Source: Candidatus Bipolaricaulota bacterium
Lineage (GTDB): Bacteria; Bipolaricaulota; Bipolaricaulia; M55B111
Assembly (NCBI GenBank): GCA_018334595.1
Contig: JAGXLQ010000097.1
Span: 1 to 5,598, forward strand
DNA: 5,598 bases
Direction of reading: 5' to 3'
Within the stretch, counting starts at the first letter, position 1. Each line of letters starts with the position of its first letter. Made by a program: the position numbers and the translations under genes. Below are positions 1-4,949 of this stretch, piece after piece. The notes beneath the pieces are model-generated. The model did no database searches and was not told where the DNA came from. It saw nothing but the letters and a program-made list of their open reading frames with translations.

Positions 1-138
1 GAGTGGTTCTCCGACCCCGAGCGACAGTATGTCGTCGACACCCTCCTGTTTCAGCCGGTGCACCTCGTTATCCACTTCCTCGGTTGCAGATGGTTCCAGC
101 CCTGCAATTTTAGGGGTTAACCACGTATCAATAGACAT
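1..138 (-). CDS. Class I/II PLP-dependent aminotransferase, N-terminal fragment
   Basis: Only the first 46 codons are in the window; the gene continues past the left edge. The visible residues include PSATEEVD near residue 16, a charged helix with HRLKQEG around residues 27-33, and LSLGVGEPL at 38-46. That order (PSAT, then LKxxG, then LGxGEP) is the usual N-terminus of aspartate-aminotransferase-like fold-type I enzymes, which move amino groups between amino acids and 2-oxo acids using pyridoxal phosphate. The lysine that binds PLP would lie far downstream and cannot be checked. Most relatives read GEPDF here, so the Leu after GEP is a small deviation. The ATG at 138 is chosen because AGGAGGT lies four bases upstream. 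The gene follows the dppC-like permease on the same strand after 142 nt and may be co-transcribed with it. The substrate cannot be deduced from this fragment. Confidence 0.8.
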   Translation of the reverse strand, partial: MSIDTWLTPKIAGLEPSATEEVDNEVHRLKQEGVDDILSLGVGEPL

Positions 139-142
139 TTTT

Positions 143-149
143 ACCTCCT
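143..149 (-). promoter_or_regulatory. Shine-Dalgarno site of the aminotransferase
   Basis: On the minus strand AGGAGGT is followed by AAAA and then the ATG at 138. It is one of the strongest ribosome binding sites in the window and fixes the start of the aminotransferase. Confidence 0.75.
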
Positions 150-280
150 CAGGTTATCATCAATATACTCTATATCTCTATTCTGAAGGGCGCCGCTCCC
201 CACTGTCTGTCTAGAAGCGTGGACTGCTCAGCCCCCTCAGGGTGTACTTGCTCCAAAAAGATCTCTCTACTCCGGTACAT

Positions 281-1132
281 CTACCTTATTCTCGGATCGA
301 ACACGTCCCGCAATTTATCCCCTACCATGTTGAAACCCCATACGACGGTAAATATGGCCAGTCCGGGGATTATCGACAGCCACCACTGGTTCATCAGGTA
401 ATCCCGCCCCTGGGTGACCATCGCCCCCCACTCCGGCATCGGTGGTTGAACGCCATACCCCAAAAAACTCAGCGCGGCAACCGTGAGGATAGCGGCGCCC
501 ATATCCAGAGTGGAATAGACAAGGATCGGGCCGACCTCGTTGGGTATCGTGTGCCGAAATATTATTCTCAGTCTGCTCGCGCCAATCGCCTCCGCGGCCT
601 CGATGTAGACGCTCTCACAGATGGAGATGGCCTCACCCCTAGCTATCCTGGCATAACCACGCCACCACGCCGTTATCATCGCGATGATGACCGTCCGGAG
701 GCTGGGCCCAAGCGCTGCAGCGACAGACATGGTCAGGACCAGGTAAGGAATGGACATGAACACGTCGGTTATCCTCATGATCAAATCATCGATGAACCCC
801 CCGGTTATGCCAGCCACGGTACCGAGAATGACCCCGAGGAAACCCGCAGCGGGGACGACGATCAACACGACCATCAGGTCGATTCTCGCTCCGTACATAA
901 CTCTTGAGAGTATATCCCTGCCGAGGGAGTCCGTGCCAAAGGGATGCTTCAGGGAAGGGGAACTAAGGATGTGGTCAAAGTCCATATGGTTGGAGCCATA
1001 GGGTGCGATAAGCGGGCCAAAAGCGGCAACGAACAGAAATAGAAAGACGATGCCAAAACCTAGACCTGAAGTTAGCGGTGTTTTGAAGAAATGTTTCTTC
1101 ATGAAAGCCCAGCTTGACTGAAATATTGACAT
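281..1132 (-). CDS. dppC: DppC-like ABC transporter permease (peptide/nickel family)
   Basis: This 283-residue protein is an inner-membrane subunit of a family 5 ABC importer and should pair with the DppB-like protein encoded just upstream. The N-terminal hydrophobic helix is at about residues 22-44. It is followed by the OppC/DppC N-terminal signature HPFGTDSLGRDILSR at 63-77. Further membrane segments lie near 86-110, 127-160, 203-225 and 250-272. The cytoplasmic EAA loop, which docks on the ATPase, is seen as YIEAAEAIGASRLRIIFRH at 176-194. LSFLGYGVQPPMPEWGAM (221-238) and the ending DVFDPRIR are typical of the family, and the length is normal (about 270-300). The ATG at 1132 has only a weak Shine-Dalgarno (GGGGT, 7 nt upstream). 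The frame is open further upstream to a TAA near 1229 but has no better start. The gene lies 105 nt after dppB. The symbol marks the family; the true substrate is unknown. Confidence 0.93.
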   Translation of the reverse strand: MSIFQSSWAFMKKHFFKTPLTSGLGFGIVFLFLFVAAFGPLIAPYGSNHMDFDHILSSPSLKHPFGTDSLGRDILSRVMYGARIDLMVVLIVVPAAGFLGVILGTVAGITGGFIDDLIMRITDVFMSIPYLVLTMSVAAALGPSLRTVIIAMITAWWRGYARIARGEAISICESVYIEAAEAIGASRLRIIFRHTIPNEVGPILVYSTLDMGAAILTVAALSFLGYGVQPPMPEWGAMVTQGRDYLMNQWWLSIIPGLAIFTVVWGFNMVGDKLRDVFDPRIR

Positions 1133-1169
1133 CAGCTCAACCCCATAAATAGAGAAAGACGTTTCCCCC

Positions 1170-1191
1170 GCCCAGCTGGGGCCTCGCGGCC
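1170..1191 (-). other. GC-rich hairpin region in the dppB-dppC gap
   Basis: The gap between the two permease genes (1133-1237) contains two adjacent self-complementary runs. On the minus strand GGCC-GCGA-GGCC (1191-1180) forms a four-base-pair stem closed by a GNRA tetraloop. It is followed by the palindrome CCCAGCTGGG (1180-1171). No T-run follows, so it does not look like an intrinsic terminator. It might be an RNA processing or stabilising element, or it may be chance in a GC-rich spacer. The rest of the gap shows nothing recognisable. Confidence 0.3.
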
Positions 1192-1237
1192 AATGAAAGC
1201 AGGTGTCCGTTCCGCTAACAAAGGCAGGTTATCCGAA

Positions 1238-2245
1238 TCACGCATATTTGATCCTCGGGTCCATAACCCCATACATGAGGTCGACAATCAGGTTGACTAT
1301 TGCCACTACCGTAGAAACTACCAGGACAAAACCCATTAAAGCGGGGAAGTCCAGCGTATGAATTGCGCTAGCGGCGTAGCGCCCCATACCCGGCCAGCCA
1401 AAAACGACCTCGATCACTACGGTCCCCCCAAAAGTGTAGACCAGCGTAAGGCCGAGCAGGGAGATCGACGAGGATATCGCGTTGCGCAAAGCGTGGCGAT
1501 AGATGACCATTCTTTCCTTTAGTCCCTTCGACCTGGCAGTTAGCACGTAGTCCTGGGACAGGACTTCGACCATGCTGGATCTGGTAATTCGGGTGATCCG
1601 GACGAGGCTGGAAAAGGACAACAGCAAGCTCGGCAGGGCGAGGTGCCTCAAGACGCTAACGAATGTCCCCATCTGGCCACTGATAAGGCTGTCCAGCAGG
1701 TAAAATCCGGTAATGTTCGGGGGGCTGGCAACTGACTGCCCGATCCTGCCGGCAAAGGGAAGCCAGTTGAGGCTGAAAGAAAACAGCAACTGGGCAAGTA
1801 GCGCCAGAAGAAAGAGGGGTAGCGACACGCCCGCCAGGGCTATCACCCTGGACAGCTGGTCCACCCACGAATCCTTGTGGACTGCGGATATCACACCCAA
1901 GTATATCCCCCCAATTGAACCAAGAAACACCGAAATTAATGCCAGTTCGAGCGTCGCCGGGGCAAACCGTTGCAGGTCTTTAAATACGGGGTTATTCGTT
2001 ACGGGAGAAAGACCCAGGTCGCCGCTTCCGAGCTGGATGAGATAAAAGTAAAGCTGCTTGTGGACGGGCTCATCGAGGTGATATTCCTCCTTGATCCGCT
2101 CCACCTGCTCGTTGCTAGATTTCGAACCGGCCCAAACCTTTGCCGGGTTCGCCGGCAGGAGATGAGAAACAACGAAGACGAAGATGACGACGCCAAGAAT
2201 TACCAGCAAAGCTTCCCCGAGCCTGCGGGCTGTATAAGCTAACAT
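1238..2245 (-). CDS. dppB: DppB-like ABC transporter permease (peptide/nickel family)
   Basis: This 335-residue inner-membrane protein is the first permease of a family 5 ABC importer. The N-terminus (TARRLGEALLVILGVV, residues 5-20, with the first membrane helix at about 10-30) and the following SHLLPANPA are classic for DppB/OppB. A periplasmic stretch at 35-95 contains YHLDEPVHKQLYFYL (55-69). Membrane segments follow at about 98-122, 134-158, 199-215, 262-282 and 301-325. The EAA loop is DYVLTARSKGLKERMVIYRH (232-251), and IEVVFGWPGMGRY (278-290) plus the ending GVMDPRIKYA are hallmark motifs. Length is normal for the family. The ATG at 2245 is preceded by GGAGAG about nine bases upstream. 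The gene follows the binding-protein gene after 97 nt that contain a strong stem-loop, and it precedes the dppC-like gene. The ligand is not determined by the permease sequence. Confidence 0.94.
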   Translation of the reverse strand: MLAYTARRLGEALLVILGVVIFVFVVSHLLPANPAKVWAGSKSSNEQVERIKEEYHLDEPVHKQLYFYLIQLGSGDLGLSPVTNNPVFKDLQRFAPATLELALISVFLGSIGGIYLGVISAVHKDSWVDQLSRVIALAGVSLPLFLLALLAQLLFSFSLNWLPFAGRIGQSVASPPNITGFYLLDSLISGQMGTFVSVLRHLALPSLLLSFSSLVRITRITRSSMVEVLSQDYVLTARSKGLKERMVIYRHALRNAISSSISLLGLTLVYTFGGTVVIEVVFGWPGMGRYAASAIHTLDFPALMGFVLVVSTVVAIVNLIVDLMYGVMDPRIKYA

Positions 2246-2279
2246 CTCACGGCACTCTCCTCGCTTATGTGTATAAGAG

Positions 2280-2318
2280 TTTACGTGGTGAAGGCCTCTC
2301 GGTCCTTCACCACGTAAA
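2280..2318 (-). promoter_or_regulatory. Perfect 15-bp intercistronic stem-loop between the binding-protein and permease genes
   Basis: TTTACGTGGTGAAGG (2280-2294) is the exact reverse complement of 2304-2318, with a nine-base loop between them, so the transcript can form an uninterrupted 15-bp hairpin. It starts 24 nt after the stop of the binding-protein gene and ends about 34 nt before the permease start. Neither side has a run of T beyond the A/T pairs at the stem base, so it is not a typical Rho-independent terminator. By analogy with malE-malF and other binding-protein/permease junctions, it probably protects the upstream mRNA from 3' exonucleases or causes partial termination. Either would leave more binding protein than permease. 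The structure is seen directly; the role is inferred. Confidence 0.75.
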
Positions 2319-2342
2319 AGACTTCAATCCAAGGGGTTACAG

Positions 2343-3926
2343 TTATCCTTCCTTGTAGACGTCGTAAAACCGCAACTGACCCCAGGGATAGTATTCTACG
2401 CCCTTCAGCCATTCGCCATATACCTGAAAGGCACTATTCTGGTTTACGGCAATTACCGGAGCCAGTTCTTTGACCCTGTCGTGTACCTTCCTGTAAGTTT
2501 TCACTCTGTTTTCTACTTCTAGCTCGGTTTTCGCCTTATCGATAAGTTCGTCAAGTTCTTCGTTTTTGAGGAAAGCGTAGTTCCCTCCACTGCCCGATGC
2601 GGAAGATTTAAACTGGTAGGTGTATCCGCTTGCCGCCGGATAGGTGGACCAGATGCCGCTCGCGTAGATGGAAAAGTCTCCCACGGACACCTTTTCCGCC
2701 ATTACCGGCCAATCCTGCGCCCTGACGTTTAACGTGATCCCAAGCTTTGCCAGCTCCTGCTTCCAGATCAACCCCAGCTTCTTCCTCGCACTACGGCCAG
2801 TGTCATAGTACATCGTCAGCGGCTCCGAGTACCCGTCACCGTAGCCAGCTTCCTCGAGAAGTTGTTTTGCCTTGTCCATGTCGTAGTCATACCACTCTAC
2901 TCCCTTCGGATAGTCGTAAACCGTCTTCCCGATGACGCTATCCAGCTCCACTGCGGTGCCACGGAAAGCCACGTTTAGTATCCTGTCGTACGGGAAGGAG
3001 TAGTTAAGCGCCTGTCTTACCTTCTCGTTCTGTAAGAACTCCGTTTCCGTGTTGAGCCATACCAGGAGGATGTAGTTGCCCAGGCCCGACATGTCGAGCT
3101 TAACTCCGTCGATACCCTGCACGTCAGAAATGTTAGATTTCGATACGTCAATGTAATCTGCATTGCCCGATAAAAGTTCCATCAACCGCGTCGAGTATTC
3201 GGGGACGATTCTCAACCTGACCTCATCAACGTGCTCTCCATCCCAGCCATTCCAATAGTCTTCGTACCTCTCAAACCTGAAGAACTCTCTCGGTTTGTGT
3301 TCAACCAGCTTGTAGGGGCCAGTCCCATTTGCATGCGTGGAAATGTAGGGAGCGGGCTCGCCGGACAGACCCTCATCTCCGTGCTCGAGGGCCCATTCCT
3401 TGTCGATAATTGATGCGGGGGTCCCAGCTACGTGCCTAAGCAGGCTTGGCGAGGGGTCCGCGGTGACTATTTTTACCGTATATTTGTCCACCTTTTCTAC
3501 CGTTTCTATGTTTGCAATTTCATCCAGCTTCTGACCGGGAATCCTGCCAATGCCAATTGCCCTCTCAAACGAGAAAACTACGTCATCGGCGGTGAACGGG
3601 TTGCCGTTATGGAATTTAACGCCCTGGCGGAGATGAAAAACGAAGGTCTGACCGTCTTCCGCTACCTCCCAGGACTCGGCTAGGCCGGGGTATAGTTTTT
3701 CGTCACCCTGCGGACCATTCATGACCAACGTTCCATACACACTACGCAGAACTCTTTCACCAACTGAGGAGTCATTCATTCCTGGATCGATTGATTCAGG
3801 AGGACCGTATACATCCCAAACAAAGGTATCGGCCGGGGTCTTCATTGACCTGGCCAGAGCAGCTGATGCCCCTACCAGAAGAAGTCCGACTACTAGTATG
3901 CTAACTAAGATACTTTTAGAGCGCAT
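2343..3926 (-). CDS. Family 5 extracellular solute-binding protein (peptide/nickel/oligosaccharide type)
   Basis: This 527-residue protein belongs to the SBP_bac_5 family and delivers ligand to the permeases encoded downstream. Residues 1-26 form a signal peptide: Arg/Lys start, hydrophobic core at about 6-23, and an ALA cleavage motif before Arg26. No lipobox Cys is present, so the mature protein is probably soluble in the periplasm. Family motifs include LAESWEVAEDGQTF (82-95), LRQGVKFHNGNPFTADDV (99-116), GTGPYKLVEH (201-210) and NEELDELIDKA (455-465). The segment equivalent to the GWxADY region of OppA reads GIWSTYP (424-430). It lacks the Asp that binds a peptide N-terminus, so the ligand may not be a peptide. 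The ATG at 3926 is chosen for its signal peptide and for GGAGGT at 3942-3937, ten bases upstream. It is the first gene of the operon and has a long, structured leader. Calling it DppA would overstate what is known. Confidence 0.92.
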   Translation of the reverse strand: MRSKSILVSILVVGLLLVGASAALARSMKTPADTFVWDVYGPPESIDPGMNDSSVGERVLRSVYGTLVMNGPQGDEKLYPGLAESWEVAEDGQTFVFHLRQGVKFHNGNPFTADDVVFSFERAIGIGRIPGQKLDEIANIETVEKVDKYTVKIVTADPSPSLLRHVAGTPASIIDKEWALEHGDEGLSGEPAPYISTHANGTGPYKLVEHKPREFFRFERYEDYWNGWDGEHVDEVRLRIVPEYSTRLMELLSGNADYIDVSKSNISDVQGIDGVKLDMSGLGNYILLVWLNTETEFLQNEKVRQALNYSFPYDRILNVAFRGTAVELDSVIGKTVYDYPKGVEWYDYDMDKAKQLLEEAGYGDGYSEPLTMYYDTGRSARKKLGLIWKQELAKLGITLNVRAQDWPVMAEKVSVGDFSIYASGIWSTYPAASGYTYQFKSSASGSGGNYAFLKNEELDELIDKAKTELEVENRVKTYRKVHDRVKELAPVIAVNQNSAFQVYGEWLKGVEYYPWGQLRFYDVYKEG

Positions 3927-3936
3927 TACCTAATGC

Positions 3937-3942
3937 ACCTCC
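3937..3942 (-). promoter_or_regulatory. Shine-Dalgarno site of the binding-protein gene, overlapping a four-codon ORF
   Basis: GGAGGT on the minus strand sits ten bases before the ATG at 3926, a slightly long spacing. It lies inside a minimal ORF (ATG at 3944-3942, then GAG GTG CAT and TAG at 3932-3930). CACC just upstream can pair with the GGTG of the site (loop ATGGA), which would partly hide it. The binding site itself is well supported; masking is speculative. Confidence 0.6.
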
Positions 3943-3986
3943 ATGGTGGTTTTTGGGTGAAAAACGAAACGATTACTGCAGAGAAT

Positions 3987-4027
3987 CTCGCTTCCTCCCC
4001 GGCAGTACTGCCAAGAACCCAAGCGAG
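3987..4027 (-). promoter_or_regulatory. Two-part hairpin in the leader of the transport operon
   Basis: On the minus-strand RNA CUCGCUU (4027-4021) pairs with AAGCGAG (3993-3987). Inside it, after a small G-rich internal loop, UUCUUGGCA (4017-4009) pairs with UGCCGGGGA (4004-3996) around the loop GUAC. The inner stem needs G-U pairs that exist only in RNA read from the minus strand, which argues for an RNA element in the operon leader. It lies about 60 nt before the binding-protein start. A T-rich stretch (CGTTTCGTTTTT) follows some 18 nt later, too far away for a standard terminator. It matches no riboswitch class I recognise. Confidence 0.45.
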
Positions 4028-4033
4028 GCATTT

Positions 4034-4057
4034 CTAGGAAAAACTCGACGTTCCCAT
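4034..4057 (-). CDS. Possible seven-residue leader peptide (MGTSSFS)
   Basis: The ATG at 4057 is preceded by GGAGGTGA (4068-4061) at near-ideal spacing, the best ribosome binding site in the window. The frame ends with TAG after only seven codons, giving MGTSSFS. It lies in the predicted leader of the transport operon, just before the two-part hairpin. A strong site followed by so short a frame suggests a leader peptide or ribosome-stalling device that controls the hairpin. The three Ser codons differ (TCG, AGT, TCC), so classical single-codon attenuation is not evident. It could also be the start site of a gene that has since been lost. No protein-level evidence supports it. Confidence 0.3.
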   Translation of the reverse strand: MGTSSFS

Positions 4058-4191
4058 TAATCACCTCCCGGTTAAGGCATATAGACGTATTAATGAAGAA
4101 TATTTGCGCAATAATCCGGTAGTGCTCCAAGCGTTATAATTGAGGACCACCCTTGTTTCATAACGGGCACAGGTGTTAAGTAATGATTATT

Positions 4192-4219
4192 TTTATATAG
4201 GATACAATATAGAGTACAA
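4192..4219 (-). promoter_or_regulatory. Predicted sigma-70-type promoter of the transport operon
   Basis: On the minus strand TTGTAC (4219-4214) and TATAAA (4197-4192) are separated by 16 nt, resembling -35 and -10 boxes. Transcription would start near 4185 and give a leader of about 260 nt before the binding-protein ATG, which would include the small ORF and the hairpin. The AT-rich setting makes chance matches common, so this is the best candidate rather than a secure call. Confidence 0.42.
4202..4219 (+). repeat. Copy 1 of an 18-nt direct repeat
   Basis: ATACAATATAGAGTACAA here matches ATACCATATATAGTACAA at 4407-4424 in 16 of 18 positions, in the same orientation and 205 nt apart. Read on the minus strand, this copy covers the -35 box and most of the spacer of the predicted operon promoter. 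It could be a regulator binding site or a duplicated promoter half. Confidence 0.4.
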
Positions 4220-4395
4220 GAATTCAAATACCGTTTTTCTTCTCGTTTTGAATCAAGTAATATCCGTATGATACTACATTATGGAGATATATATGTTGAT
4301 ACAACTATTTTGGTCGAGAGTATGTTCACGTTTGAGAAAGACAAAAGGACTACTTCCGTTGAAATAGCGTATGAAAGGAGTAATACAGCCGTACT

Positions 4396-4411
4396 GGTAT
4401 AGTTATATACC
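4396..4411. promoter_or_regulatory. Dyad upstream of ruvX, possible operator
   Basis: GGTATA-GTTA-TATACC is a perfect inverted repeat of six bases on each side of four. It is overlapped on the right by copy 2 of the direct repeat. On the minus strand its left arm supplies TATACC, 17 nt after a second TTGTAC, which would make a weaker second promoter toward the transport operon. It lies about 100 nt before ruvX. A regulator dimer could bind it, but a six-base dyad in AT-rich DNA is not strong evidence. Confidence 0.28.
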
Positions 4412-4424
4412 ATATATAGTACAA
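4407..4424 (+). repeat. Copy 2 of the 18-nt direct repeat
   Basis: ATACCATATATAGTACAA differs from copy 1 (4202-4219) at two positions. On the minus strand it begins TTGTACT, as copy 1 does, and it overlaps the right arm of the dyad. Confidence 0.4.
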
Positions 4425-4509
4425 TCACTGACGCCTCAACTGTACTCGTCCCCACCCTGGAGAGAGGCGGCAGTTTAGATCCACCTTCCGACCGGGTACA
4501 CTGATAGAG

Positions 4510-4932
4510 ATGAAAACCGGAAAGGTAATGGGGTTAGACTGGGGCAGCAAGCGAATTGGCGTAGCAATTAGCGACCCGGGGCGTAGCATTGCCGCTTCAA
4601 GCTTTACCTACAACAGAAAGAATAGCGAAGAGGACCTGAGTTACCTTCGTCGGTTAGTCCGAGATAAAGAGATTACACTCATCGTCGTCGGTATGCCGAT
4701 CACGATGGCAGGTGAAGAAGGAGAGGTAGCTGAGCAAGTCCGCGAATTCATCGGCCGGTTGACGGAGGAGGTCGACGTGCCCGTGGACGTCATCGACGAG
4801 AGGCTGACCAGCGCTGAGGCCGAGCGGGTCCTGTTAAGTTCCGATGTCAGCCGGAGAAAACGCAAGGAACATCGTGACAAGCTCGCCGCCACGCTGATAC
4901 TGCAGAGATACCTCGACCGAGAAAACAGCTGA
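4510..4932 (+). CDS. ruvX: RuvX/YqgF family Holliday junction resolvase-like nuclease
   Basis: This 140-residue cytoplasmic protein has the RNase H-like fold of the YqgF family, linked to Holliday junction resolution and to 5' end maturation of pre-16S rRNA. The three expected acidic active-site residues are present: Asp10 in MGLDWGSKRIGVAISD (7-22), Glu97 in DERLTSAEAE (96-105), and Asp123 in HRDKLAATLILQRYL (121-135). The phosphate-loop-like GMPITMAGEEG (61-71) corresponds to the family's GLPLNMDGSEG. Length is normal (about 130-150). The ATG at 4510 is preferred because it leaves six residues before GLDWG, as in relatives. A second ATG at 4528 has a better purine run upstream and cannot be excluded. 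The gene is alone on its strand, diverges from the transport operon and converges on the peptidase gene 17 nt away. The usual neighbour genes alaS and mltG are not seen in the window. Confidence 0.94.
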   Translation: MKTGKVMGLDWGSKRIGVAISDPGRSIAASSFTYNRKNSEEDLSYLRRLVRDKEITLIVVGMPITMAGEEGEVAEQVREFIGRLTEEVDVPVDVIDERLTSAEAERVLLSSDVSRRKRKEHRDKLAATLILQRYLDRENS

Positions 4933-4949
4933 CCTGCCTATTTACTTCT

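Larger units (their letters stand above)
3927..4509. other. Long divergent intergenic region, AT-rich in its middle
   Basis: These 583 nt separate the minus-strand transport operon from plus-strand ruvX and hold no convincing protein gene. The part nearest the operon (3927-4130) is mixed in composition and carries the structured leader described separately. The part from about 4170 to 4430 is strikingly AT-rich compared with the flanking genes and carries promoter-like and repeated motifs. A possible plus-strand promoter for ruvX is TTGAAA (4359-4364), 16 nt, TAATAC (4381-4386), but its -10 is poor. The last 80 nt before ruvX are GC-richer and show no recognised signal. A minus-strand frame at 3930-4130 opens only with TTG, has no ribosome binding site and resembles no family I know. 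Confidence 0.7.

Noticed and set aside
139..280. Possible terminator between the dppC-like gene and the aminotransferase
   Set aside because: I found only short self-complementary runs and one T-run (minus strand near 257-261) without a stem before it, so termination here is not supported.
242..907. 221-codon plus-strand frame opposite the dppC-like gene
   Set aside because: It lies antisense to a clear permease gene, is rich in Arg, Asp, His and Pro as expected of a reverse-strand shadow, and has no family motif.
3949..3965. GTTTTT/AAAAAC hairpin just upstream of the binding-protein ribosome binding site
   Set aside because: The stem is six pairs, five of them A-U, and too weak to argue for a functional structure by itself.
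3930..4130. 66-codon minus-strand frame in the operon leader, ending four bases before the binding-protein start
   Set aside because: It starts with TTG, has no ribosome binding site, has no recognisable family features, and overlaps the better-supported leader hairpin and short ORF in another frame.
4137..4160. AAGGGTGGTCC on the minus strand, resembling the T-box antiterminator sequence
   Set aside because: The match breaks after GGGTGGTCC, no terminator follows, and there would be only about 40 nt of upstream leader from the predicted transcription start, too little for a T-box specifier domain.
4222..4253. ATTCAAA/TTTGAAT inverted repeat in the intergenic region
   Set aside because: Seven AT-rich pairs around an 18-nt loop are easily produced by chance in this composition.
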